7,191 bases of DNA from Betaproteobacteria bacterium UBA6910 (lineage in GTDB: Bacteria; Pseudomonadota; Gammaproteobacteria; Burkholderiales; UBA6910): positions 1,440 through 8,630 of the forward strand of contig DKBC01000178.1 of assembly GCA_002451065.1 (NCBI GenBank). Reading direction: 5' to 3'. The notes under the pieces were generated by a model. It was not told the DNA's origin and ran no database searches. It saw only the letters and a list, made by a program, of their open reading frames with translations. Shown here one piece after another: positions 1 through 6,358 of the stretch. The first letter of the stretch is position 1. The number at the start of each line of letters is the position of its first letter. The position numbers and the translations under genes were made by a program.

Positions 1-53
1 GTCTTGCCGTGGTCGACGTGGGCAATGATGGCGATGTTACGGATGGGGCGCAC
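1..53 (-). CDS. typA: TypA/BipA translational GTPase, N-terminal fragment
   Basis: Only the first 17 codons plus two bases are present; the gene runs off the left edge. The peptide contains RNIAIIAHVDHGKT, the G1/P-loop of the TypA/BipA ribosome-associated GTPases. LepA has HIDHGKS and EF-G has AHIDAGKT at this place, so TypA fits best. TypA binds the 70S ribosome and GTP in the cytoplasm and is known for roles in 50S assembly and in stress and cold adaptation. I chose the GTG at 53-51: it puts four residues (MRPI) before RNIAI, close to the E. coli protein, and GAGAG lies 7 nt upstream. An in-frame ATG at 86-84 would add 11 residues but lies inside the likely -10 box. The alternative is another translational GTPase, which I think unlikely. 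Confidence 0.85.
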   Translation of the reverse strand, partial: MRPIRNIAIIAHVDHGK

Positions 54-84
54 TGCAAGACTCTCTCGGAAATCAGGGCCGCGC

Positions 85-93
85 ATTCTAGCA
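85..93 (-). promoter_or_regulatory. Extended -10 promoter of typA
   Basis: On the minus strand the sequence reads TGCTAGAAT: TAGAAT matches the sigma-70 -10 consensus at five of six positions, and TG sits at the extended -10 position one base upstream. No good -35 is seen at 16-18 bp spacing (GGGTCC at 17 bp), which is common for extended -10 promoters. Transcription would start near 78, leaving a leader of about 25 nt before the GTG at 53. This suggests typA is transcribed separately from the upstream operon. Confidence 0.55.
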
Positions 94-96
94 CGG

Positions 97-115
97 CCGG
101 GCCTGCCGGACCCGG
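97..115 (-). other. Short GC-rich hairpin between the ClpP-like gene and typA
   Basis: CCGGGCC and GGACCCGG can pair as a 7-bp stem with one bulged A (110) and a 4-nt loop (104-107). It begins 6 nt past the stop codon of the minus-strand gene ending at 122. No T-run follows, so it is not a convincing intrinsic terminator. It could slow polymerase or protect the 3' end of the operon transcript, but at this size in GC-rich DNA it could also be chance. Confidence 0.25.
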
Positions 116-121
116 GCGAAA

Positions 122-1291
122 TCAGCGCTCCAGGGCGCGCCGGGCGTTGGCGAACCCCCGGGTCGAAAAACGCACCCTGGGAGGAATTTCCGGGATGACG
201 CTGTTTGCCAGGGCGGAGAACTCGACTTCGTCATTTTTCTCAAGCAGGGCCAGCAAGTCCGGTCCGGGATCAAAAGCCGCCACGAACCAGCCGTCTTCGC
301 CGCCGCGCCAGCCTTCGCTCACCACCGTCACGCCGGCTCCGGAAATCGGCGCCCGAAACACCAGATTCGGAGATCCGCGCACGGTAAATTCCTCCGCCAG
401 TTCCGTTTCACTCAACCGGTCTTGCCTCGCGCGCCAGCGCGCCTCGCCGGCGAGGCGCTTGCCGCTGCTCCATACCCGCAGCAAGAACTCCGCGTCGCGG
501 CCCGGAACCCGCTGGGCGACCGAGGCAACCAAGTCGCCGCTGGGTCCCGCTTCCAGCCGCCATGGGCCCTGCGGCGGATTCTGGTTGTCCACGTTGAAGT
601 CCCGGGCCAGGGGCGGGGGCAGGGGCTTGACCTGGTCAGGGACCGTGGTCGCCGCGAAATCCAGGAACCGGCGATCCACGCCCATCTCGTCCAGATAAGC
701 CCCGAGCATGGCCATCATGATCTGGGTCGGGGAGTCGCCGATGTCGCCGTCCCGCGCAAAGAACTGGTGCAGGCCGAACAGCGCGTTTTCGCCGAGGCTG
801 CGGGAAACGCCGCCCAGAAAGGCGTAGGCGCAAGCGGAAACGCAGGCGGCGCGCGGCACCAGAACCCGGGGAGACTGCCCGATCCCGTTGCCTTCCAGGT
901 AAGGCCCTCCCACATGGGTATCCAGGCCCGCGGCGCGAATCAGCCGCCCCAGCTCCAGGGCCGCCTGCAGGTTGCCGCCGGGGCTGTGGAAGTAAATCCT
1001 GGGGAATTGCTGCCGGGCGCGCAGAAACTGCCATGTTTCCTGGAATCTTCCGGGCGTATCCGGATCGATGGCGCCCCGGGCCATCAGGTATGGCTCGCAG
1101 GCGCCGGCATCGCAGGGCTGGTGAAGCGTGAAATCCATGGGCTCGGAGAAGGGTTCGCCACGGGAGCCCCCGGCGCAGAGCATCATCAGGAGGAAGAGGG
1201 CTGCCAGCCAGGGGTTCCGCGGCGACGGGCCGGGTTGGCCCATGGCTGGAGACGAATGCCGCCGTCCCGTCGCCATTTCTCTCAAGGTCAT
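122..1291 (-). CDS. Exported ClpP/crotonase-fold protein (COG3904-like)
   Basis: A 389-residue protein with a hydrophobic segment at about residues 28-39 (LAALFLLMMLCA) followed by GGSRG-EP, which looks like a signal peptide with a long N-region. It is therefore probably periplasmic. The domain at about 75-215 resembles the ClpP/crotonase superfamily of periplasmic proteins grouped as COG3904. Visible motifs are FHSPGGNLQAALELGRLIR (101-119), then CVSACAYAFLGG (150-161) with the candidate nucleophile Ser152 between Cys150 and Cys154, and GLHQF (173-177) with candidate catalytic His175. The third catalytic residue is not certain. Residues 240-389 form a C-terminal region I do not recognise. 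The start ATG overlaps the stop codon of the upstream kinase gene (ATGA), with GGGAG 5 nt before it, indicating translational coupling. Proteolytic activity and substrate are unproven; no lipobox is convincing. Confidence 0.75.
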   Translation of the reverse strand: MTLREMATGRRHSSPAMGQPGPSPRNPWLAALFLLMMLCAGGSRGEPFSEPMDFTLHQPCDAGACEPYLMARGAIDPDTPGRFQETWQFLRARQQFPRIYFHSPGGNLQAALELGRLIRAAGLDTHVGGPYLEGNGIGQSPRVLVPRAACVSACAYAFLGGVSRSLGENALFGLHQFFARDGDIGDSPTQIMMAMLGAYLDEMGVDRRFLDFAATTVPDQVKPLPPPLARDFNVDNQNPPQGPWRLEAGPSGDLVASVAQRVPGRDAEFLLRVWSSGKRLAGEARWRARQDRLSETELAEEFTVRGSPNLVFRAPISGAGVTVVSEGWRGGEDGWFVAAFDPGPDLLALLEKNDEVEFSALANSVIPEIPPRVRFSTRGFANARRALER

Positions 1292-4200
1292 GGCTGCTCC
1301 CGCCGGGACCCGGCAGCGGGGAGGTGAGTGGCGATCAGTTCCAGGAGCGCATCCGGTTCCACCGGCTTCCTGGCGAGCGCCCGCACACCGGCAACTCCAA
1401 GTTCCCGATCATCGATCCCTTCGCCGTAACCGGTATAAAGGATGACGGGCAGGCCCTTGGAGAGCTTCGAAATTTCCCGGGCCAAGACCAGGCCGGTGAG
1501 CTTGGGCATGGTTTGGTCGGTGATGACGAGGTCGAAAGCGTTCGGGTTCCTGCGAATGGCTGCCAGCGCGTCTTCGGGGTCCCTCGTCACGGTGACTTCG
1601 AGTCCGCGGCCCTCGAGCAGGTCGCGCATGAAATCGCCGACCATTTCCTCGTCATCGACCACCAGCACCCGGCCGGCCACCGTTGCCTGCCCGCCCTGCG
1701 GGCCTGAGGACTCCCCGGGGGCCGTCGGTTGGGCTTTGTGACCGGGTCCCAGGGAGGGGAACAGAACCCGGAACCGGGCACCGCGCCCCGGCGCCGTTTC
1801 CACCACCACATGGCCGCCATGGTCGTGGACGATGCCGTGCACGGTGGACAGGCCCATGCCGCTGCCCTTGCCGACTTCCTTGGTGCTGAAGAACGGCTCG
1901 AATATGCGGTCCAGGATCCCTTCGGGTATGCCGGGACCGGTGTCTTCCACGGCGAGTTCCACCCAATCACCCTGGACCCGTTGATGGCAGGACGTGCATC
2001 CGAATTCCGCCTTACGAAGGTGCCGGGTGGCAACCTGGATGGTTCCCGTGCCCGCCATGGCATCCCTGGAATTGATGCAGAGATTCAGGAGAATCTGCTC
2101 CAGCTGGACTGGATCCAGCATGACCGCCGGCACCTCCTTATCCTCGGCGGTATGCAACTCCAAGGTGGCGGGAAGACTCGAGCGCAGCAGCTTGACCGAC
2201 TCCTTCACCAGGGGCGGCAACGAGAGCGGCCGGGGTTCGCCCCGCTGCCCCCGGGAGAAGGTGAGCATCTGCTGGATCAGGTCCCTGGCCCGCTGGCAGG
2301 CGAGGTGCGCCTGCTCCAGGTACTTGGCCATCCGGGGATCGCCGAACTGGACCTGCCGCTCCGCGGCCAGCACCACGTAGCCCATGATGCTGGTGAGAAT
2401 GTTATTGAAGTCATGGGCGATGCCTCCTGTCAGGTGCCCAATGGCCTCCATTTTCTGGGCCTGGCGCAGTTGCGCTTCGAGCTGGGCGCGTTGCTGCTCC
2501 GCCAGTTTGCGCTCGGTGATGTCGCGCGCGATCTGCAGCACGTGCGGCTCGCCGCGGTGCAGGAACGGAATGGCGCGCAGCTCGGTCATGATGCGCCGGC
2601 CATCCTTGCGCACCGCCTCTAGCTCCACCCGGCAGACCTCCCCGGCGAGAGCGCGTCGCAGCGTCTCTATGCGCGGCTGGGCCAGCTCTGCGGGATACGG
2701 CAGGTCCTCGAAGCCCCGACCGACAACGTCCTCGCGCGCGAAGCCGAAGATCTTCTCGTGAGCCGGGTTAACGTCCACGCGCTGGAGGCGGCTGTTCCAC
2801 AACATCAGCGCGTCGGCTGAGGCATTGAAGATCGCCCGGTATTGCTCTTCACCAGCGCGCAACCGCTCCTCCGCTGCCTTACGCTCCGTGATGTCGCGGG
2901 TAATGGCCAGCAGGCGCCGTTGGCCTGCAATCATGGCCGGGGCCAGGCTTACCTCGTCCCAATGCAGGCTGCCATCCTTGTTGCGGCGCTGCCACTCGAA
3001 GCGCTGGGGTGTGCCCGCCTTGGCCGCGGTGATGTGACGCATCGCGTCGGCGGCCGTGTACGGGGGAATGCCGCTGCTCAGATCGGCAACGCGGGCCTCC
3101 AGCAGTTCCTCGCGGCTGTAGCCGTAGGCGGCGCAGGCCCTGGGGTTGACGTCGACGATGGCGCCGCTGTCCCAGTCGTGGATGAAGATGGCGTCGTTGC
3201 TGGCCTCGAAGATGGCCCGGTAGCCGGCCTCCGAGTTGCGCAAGGCTTCGTCGGCGCGATGGCGCTCGATCTCCGACGCTGCCCGGGCGGCGAAGATCTT
3301 GAGGATTGCCTCGGTGAACTGGCGGTCGGGCAGCTGGCTCCGGGACACCACGGATATGAGGCCCAGGGGTTGGCCCCGGGAATCATTGAGAGGAAAACCG
3401 GCGTAAGCTTGGAGCGCCAGCTTCCGGAAGTCCAAGTCCAGCGGGAACAGATCCTGCAGCTTGCTTGGGTAGTACTTGAACTCCCGCCCGACCACGGTTT
3501 CGCACGGGGTGCCGGCCCTGGCGTAATCAAATTTCTCAATCACCCGGCCGTCAACGTAAAACGCCTCCATGCGAAGCGTCTCAGGGCATTCTCCCGAGTG
3601 GAGGGCGATGAACGCCACGTCCACGCCCAGGATGGTGGCGAGATAGCGCACCAACTCCTGGAATACGGTGGGGCCCTCCGCGCCCGAAACCGCGAGCGCC
3701 GCGCTGCGTAGCGCCTCCTCGTGGCGCTTCCGTTCGGTGATGTCGGTGGCGATGCCGCATACGGCGTAGGGGGTCCCATCGCGGCCGAACAGGGGGAACT
3801 TGACCGAGAGATAGGTGTGGACGCCGTCCCGCTGGGGCGCCTGTTCCTCGAATTCGATGGCCTTGCGGTTTTCCAGCACTTTCAAATCATTGGCCCGGAA
3901 GCGGGCAGCCATCTCCGGTTCGAAGATGTCCCCGTCCTTGCGCCCGATGATGTCCGTGCCACGCTTCCGGAACAGGGCACGGAACCGGCGGTTGGCAAAC
4001 AGGTAGCGGCCCTCGGCGTCCTTCGCGAAAACCACGGCGGTGGCGTTGTCCAGGATCTGCTGCAGGCGGGATTCCGTATCCGCCAGCGCCTGCTCTGCCC
4101 TGGCCAGGTGGGAGAGGTCGCGCACCCGCAGCATCAGCCGCCGGTTGCCGTCCACCCGCATCGCCTCCAGGTGCACCAGACAATGCGCCGGCGCACCGTC

Positions 4201-4569
4201 CGGGAGAGCAAACTCCCATTCAAACCACTGGGGCAGGCCGGAGAGGGCGCTCTCGATGCGCTCCCGCCCCACCTGCGCCGACAGCGCTCCATCGGGCTGG
4301 ATCGGCGGCGAGAATTCCAGGGGCGAGTGGCCGACGAGTTCCTCCTTGGTCCGCCCGAGCAGGCGGCACGCAGCGTCGTTGCAGTCTTCGACGCCCTTGG
4401 CGAGAAGGAATACCGCCATGCCTTCGTTTCCCAGCAACTCTGAAAACGCGTCTTCGTTAGGTCGAATCTGTCCCATGGGATGGCGATCCGGAATTTTGCC
4501 TGAGAAGAAGTGTAGCGCCGGGCTTTCCCGGCGGTAGCCGGAGTTACCTGCCCGAAACCACTGAAACAT
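1288..4569 (-). CDS. Soluble hybrid sensor histidine kinase (PAS-PAS-GAF-PAS-PAS-HisKA-HATPase-REC)
   Basis: A 1093-residue kinase with no transmembrane segment, so it probably senses an intracellular or diffusible signal. Domains in order: PAS about 40-157, PAS 168-282, GAF 300-440, PAS 446-565, PAS 574-690, HisKA 705-775, HATPase 815-938, receiver 966-1085. The last three PAS domains end in DITERK. The phosphoacceptor is His719 in [11 protein letters not shown]. The ATPase has N-box Asn829 and Asn833, G1 DTGPGI (876-881), F-box EPFFSTK and G2 GKGSGMGL (900-907). The receiver has Asp972/Asp973, phosphoacceptor Asp1018, Thr1046 and Lys1068, so both ends look active. A CTSCH motif (858-862) sits inside the ATPase domain. 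The start is 5 nt after the regulator's stop codon and has no clear Shine-Dalgarno, so translation is probably coupled; Met32 (ATG 4476) is an alternative start, also without a good site. The cognate partner is likely the adjacent regulator. Confidence 0.93.
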   Translation of the reverse strand: MFQWFRAGNSGYRRESPALHFFSGKIPDRHPMGQIRPNEDAFSELLGNEGMAVFLLAKGVEDCNDAACRLLGRTKEELVGHSPLEFSPPIQPDGALSAQVGRERIESALSGLPQWFEWEFALPDGAPAHCLVHLEAMRVDGNRRLMLRVRDLSHLARAEQALADTESRLQQILDNATAVVFAKDAEGRYLFANRRFRALFRKRGTDIIGRKDGDIFEPEMAARFRANDLKVLENRKAIEFEEQAPQRDGVHTYLSVKFPLFGRDGTPYAVCGIATDITERKRHEEALRSAALAVSGAEGPTVFQELVRYLATILGVDVAFIALHSGECPETLRMEAFYVDGRVIEKFDYARAGTPCETVVGREFKYYPSKLQDLFPLDLDFRKLALQAYAGFPLNDSRGQPLGLISVVSRSQLPDRQFTEAILKIFAARAASEIERHRADEALRNSEAGYRAIFEASNDAIFIHDWDSGAIVDVNPRACAAYGYSREELLEARVADLSSGIPPYTAADAMRHITAAKAGTPQRFEWQRRNKDGSLHWDEVSLAPAMIAGQRRLLAITRDITERKAAEERLRAGEEQYRAIFNASADALMLWNSRLQRVDVNPAHEKIFGFAREDVVGRGFEDLPYPAELAQPRIETLRRALAGEVCRVELEAVRKDGRRIMTELRAIPFLHRGEPHVLQIARDITERKLAEQQRAQLEAQLRQAQKMEAIGHLTGGIAHDFNNILTSIMGYVVLAAERQVQFGDPRMAKYLEQAHLACQRARDLIQQMLTFSRGQRGEPRPLSLPPLVKESVKLLRSSLPATLELHTAEDKEVPAVMLDPVQLEQILLNLCINSRDAMAGTGTIQVATRHLRKAEFGCTSCHQRVQGDWVELAVEDTGPGIPEGILDRIFEPFFSTKEVGKGSGMGLSTVHGIVHDHGGHVVVETAPGRGARFRVLFPSLGPGHKAQPTAPGESSGPQGGQATVAGRVLVVDDEEMVGDFMRDLLEGRGLEVTVTRDPEDALAAIRRNPNAFDLVITDQTMPKLTGLVLAREISKLSKGLPVILYTGYGEGIDDRELGVAGVRALARKPVEPDALLELIATHLPAAGSRREQP

Positions 4570-4574
4570 GCCGG

Positions 4575-5312
4575 TTACAAACTCTGCGGATCCTTGCCCC
4601 CGGGAACGTACATGTACCCGGCGCCGCGCACCGTGCGTATCAGTTGCGGCCGGTCGGCGTCCGCCTCGATCTTCTTGCGCAGGCGGGCAATGCGGATGTC
4701 AATGGACCGGTCGAACGGCTCCCACTCCCGGTTGCGGGTCAGGGAAAGCAGCTGATCTCGGCTCAGCACCTGATGGGGGTGCTCGGCGAAGACCTTCAGC
4801 AGGTCGAATTCCATAGCGGTGAGGGGAATTTCCCGCCCGTCCCCGTCCAGCAGGCGGTGAGCGGCCAGGTCCAGGGAGCAGGCCCCCACGGGGATTCGGG
4901 GAGAAGCCTGCCGGGCGCGTTTTTCTCCCTCCGTCCCCGCCGTCCGGTAGCGCCTGAGCACGCTCTTGAGGCGGGCCCGCAGTTCCCGAAGATCGAAGGG
5001 CTTCGCCAGGTAATCGTCCGCGCCCATCTCCAGGCCGACGATGCGATCCACCACGTCCCCCTGGCCGGTGACCATGATAATGCCCAGGTGGTGCCGCTCC
5101 CGGAGATAACGGGCCAGGGTCAAGCCGTCTTCCCCCGGAAGGTTCAGGTCCAGCAGAACCGCGTGGGGGATGGCGCGCTCCAGCGCCTTCCGCATTTCGG
5201 CGCCGCTGCCCGCCTCCACAACCTCGTAACCATGTTCCGACAGGTATTCCTTGAGGACCGCGCGCACGTCGCGGTCATCCTCCACGATCAGGATTGTTGC
5301 TTCGCTGGACAT
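4575..5312 (-). CDS. OmpR-family response regulator
   Basis: A 245-residue, full-length transcription regulator. The receiver domain (about 6-118) has the acidic pocket Glu11-Asp12-Asp13, phosphoacceptor Asp55 in VLLDLNLPG, Thr82 and Lys104 in KPF. A linker at 122-138 leads to the OmpR/PhoB winged-helix DNA-binding domain (about 140-237), with the LTAMEFDLLKVF helix, the DRSIDIRIARLRKKIE recognition-helix region and the RTVRGAGYMYVP wing. It should be phosphorylated by the kinase encoded 5 nt downstream and bind direct-repeat sites as a dimer. MSSEATILIVEDD gives the normal receiver start, although the Shine-Dalgarno is weak (GAAAAG). The exact subfamily (TorR-, RstA- or OmpR-like) cannot be settled by eye, so no symbol is given. 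It is the first gene of the minus-strand operon and faces the divergent plus-strand cluster. Confidence 0.93.
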   Translation of the reverse strand: MSSEATILIVEDDRDVRAVLKEYLSEHGYEVVEAGSGAEMRKALERAIPHAVLLDLNLPGEDGLTLARYLRERHHLGIIMVTGQGDVVDRIVGLEMGADDYLAKPFDLRELRARLKSVLRRYRTAGTEGEKRARQASPRIPVGACSLDLAAHRLLDGDGREIPLTAMEFDLLKVFAEHPHQVLSRDQLLSLTRNREWEPFDRSIDIRIARLRKKIEADADRPQLIRTVRGAGYMYVPGGKDPQSL

Positions 5313-5341
5313 GGCTTTTCGGGAAGCACCGGTTCCTGGCC

Positions 5342-5368
5342 ATTATAGCCGCTGAGGTCAACGGCCAA
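5342..5368 (-). promoter_or_regulatory. Sigma-70-like promoter of the two-component operon
   Basis: On the minus strand a perfect TATAAT lies at 5347-5342. The best upstream partner is TTGGCC (5368-5363, four of six matches) at a short 15-bp spacing, so activator help is plausible. Transcription would start near 5335, giving a leader of about 23 nt before the regulator ATG at 5312. It would drive the regulator, the kinase and the ClpP-like gene. Confidence 0.6.
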
Positions 5369-5380
5369 GTTCTCCTGCCT

Positions 5381-5406
5381 ACCGGCCGGTTACAAACCGA
5401 AACAAA
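5381..5406. promoter_or_regulatory. Candidate regulator-binding site in the divergent region
   Basis: The perfect 10-bp palindrome ACCGGCCGGT (5381-5390) is followed at once by two ACAAA half-sites (5392-5396 and 5402-5406) repeated with exactly 10-bp periodicity. Same-face direct repeats of this spacing are typical for OmpR-family dimers. The repeats lie about 57-71 bp upstream of the predicted start of the regulator transcript, a usual place for an activator site, and also upstream of the plus-strand cluster. The element is short, so chance is possible. Confidence 0.35.
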
Positions 5407-5523
5407 GTCAATCCGTTCTGAAATCCCGCCGCTACAAGGGCTCCGTAATCTGCGTCCCATGGCACGAAGCAAATGCGCCAATCGGGTGACTCGAACAGCA
5501 ACGGGCAACAGGAGGAGGCGGAC
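5407..5523 (+). other. Leader region of the plus-strand cluster, no clear promoter
   Basis: This stretch must carry the promoter for the plus-strand genes, but I find no convincing -35/-10 pair. Weak -10-like sequences (TACAAG at 5433, TAATCT near 5446) lack partners at proper spacing. A strong AGGAGG Shine-Dalgarno (5510-5515, 8 nt before the ATG at 5524) closes the region and fixes the start of the DUF1127 gene. Confidence 0.4.
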
Positions 5524-6003
5524 ATGAGCGAACAGATGGATTACGGAACTTTTCTCTCCCCGGAAAGCTTTGTCGGCCGCTGGCCGGTCATGGACGAGCC
5601 GGCGACGGGCAAGGCAGGGGGCGTGGTCGCGGCTCGCAGCGAGGCGGATGCATGGGCTATGCGGGCTTCGGCGTCCAGCGGCTTCGGCGCAGCCGAGGCG
5701 GCCATGATCGGGTCCGGGAGCAGCGGGACCCCGCGCGACGCGGCAGTCTCCGAGTCCCCCTGCCGGCCGCGCCCGCTCCGCGCCACGGGGCAATGGTTGA
5801 AATTCATCCGCGAGGAATGGGGCCGGCGCCGGGCTTCCTTCGCACAGGCGCGCTGCTGGCGCCGCCAGAAGCGGGTGCTGGAAGGCCTCGATGCGCGGCT
5901 GCTGAAGGACATCGGGGTGGATCCCAGCGAGGCGGGATCGGTGGCGGCGGAGTTGGCGGGTACCGCGTTGCGGACCCGGCGGCGGGTGCCGTTCCCCGGG
6001 TGA
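5524..6003 (+). CDS. DUF1127 protein with long N-terminal extension
   Basis: A 159-residue protein whose C-terminal part (about 98-145) matches the small DUF1127 (YjiS-like) family: a basic, Trp- and Arg-rich helix (WGRRRASFAQARCWRRQKR) followed by LEGLDARLLKDIGVDPSEA, the family's L-x-x-L-D-x-R-x-L-x-D-I-G signature. Most DUF1127 proteins are only about 45-80 residues. This one has some 90 extra N-terminal residues rich in Ala, Gly and Ser that I do not recognise. The start is set by AGGAGG 8 nt upstream; an in-frame ATG at 5473 lies before this site and is unlikely. Some DUF1127 proteins elsewhere bind RNA or take part in phosphate, carbon or stress physiology; nothing here shows which applies. 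There is no signal peptide. It is the first gene of the plus-strand cluster, 77 nt before the next one. Confidence 0.8.
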   Translation: MSEQMDYGTFLSPESFVGRWPVMDEPATGKAGGVVAARSEADAWAMRASASSGFGAAEAAMIGSGSSGTPRDAAVSESPCRPRPLRATGQWLKFIREEWGRRRASFAQARCWRRQKRVLEGLDARLLKDIGVDPSEAGSVAAELAGTALRTRRRVPFPG

Positions 6004-6080
6004 CCGGAAACAGCACCGATTCACGCAGGGCCGCGTGGTCGGAGCTCTCAAATCGAATCCGTAGAGAAAGGAGAAAACAC

Positions 6081-6314
6081 ATGAAGACGTACACGGCGAA
6101 TGTGGTGATTCATTTTGCGGGGTCCCCCAGGGAAAAGGCTCTGGGGGAAGTCCAGCAGGCCATTCGGGACCTGCGTGGGGTCGGGCGCGTCGCGCCCAGC
6201 CCGAGGCTCCAGGGACTGATGCTGGTGGACTACGACCCGTCCAGGATAAGCGCCCAGTCCATCCTTGCCAGGGCCGGTCGACGCGGCTTGGCGGGCAGGC
6301 TGGTCGGGCTCTGA
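6081..6314 (+). CDS. Small HMA-like ferredoxin-fold protein lacking CxxC
   Basis: A 77-residue protein starting MKTYTANVVIHF, with AGGAG 7 nt before the ATG. The strand/helix pattern reads as beta-alpha-beta-beta-alpha-beta: YTANVVIHF (4-12), a helix at 16-31, GVGRVAPS (33-40), LQGLMLVDYDP (43-53), a helix beginning ISAQSILARAGRRG (56-69) and a last strand near 70-76. VDYDP followed by SAQSILARA is the typical end of heavy-metal-associated (HMA) domains. The metal-binding GMxCxxC loop is absent: the equivalent loop is HFAGSP and the protein has no cysteine, so it is not a canonical copper chaperone. It may bind a partner protein or a different ligand. It lies 44 nt before the diiron gene, which suggests co-expression. 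The family assignment is inferred from the pattern. Confidence 0.6.
   Translation: MKTYTANVVIHFAGSPREKALGEVQQAIRDLRGVGRVAPSPRLQGLMLVDYDPSRISAQSILARAGRRGLAGRLVGL
6123..6148 (+). other. Strong inverted repeat inside the HMA-like gene
   Basis: TCCCCCAG (6123-6130) and CTGGGGGA (6141-6148) are perfect reverse complements. Two inner pairs (one G-U, one G-C) extend the stem to 10 bp with a 6-nt loop (6133-6138). It lies about 40 nt into the coding region, codons 15-23. In RNA this would be a stable hairpin. There is no T-run, so it is not a terminator; it might affect translation or mRNA processing, or be chance in GC-rich code. Confidence 0.4.
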
Positions 6315-6358
6315 AGTTCAAACTCTCATCAATCAGCAACCGAAGACGGAGGGATATC

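Noticed and set aside
1172..1180. Lipobox (LMMLC) in the ClpP-like protein
   Set aside because: Leu directly before the cysteine is not a usual lipobox residue, and a normal signal peptidase I site follows a few residues later.
422..1327. 301-codon plus-strand open frame
   Set aside because: It is antisense to the ClpP-like gene, which has a signal peptide, family motifs and an operon-type start; no motif is seen in this frame.
1984..1998. CxxCH as a c-type heme site
   Set aside because: The motif lies in a cytoplasmic ATPase domain with no export signal, where cytochrome c maturation would not act.
5356..5361. TTGACC on the minus strand as -35 of the regulator promoter
   Set aside because: It is only 8 bp from the TATAAT box, far too close for a sigma-70 -35 element.
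5460..5475. TGGCACG as a sigma-54 -24 element
   Set aside because: The matching -12 TTGC is missing at the strict spacing (AAAT is found instead), so it does not fit a sigma-54 promoter.
5652..6314. Longer start for the HMA-like protein (220 residues)
   Set aside because: The upstream part overlaps the DUF1127 gene in another frame and is low-quality Arg/Gly/Pro sequence; AGGAG before the ATG at 6081 sets the real start.
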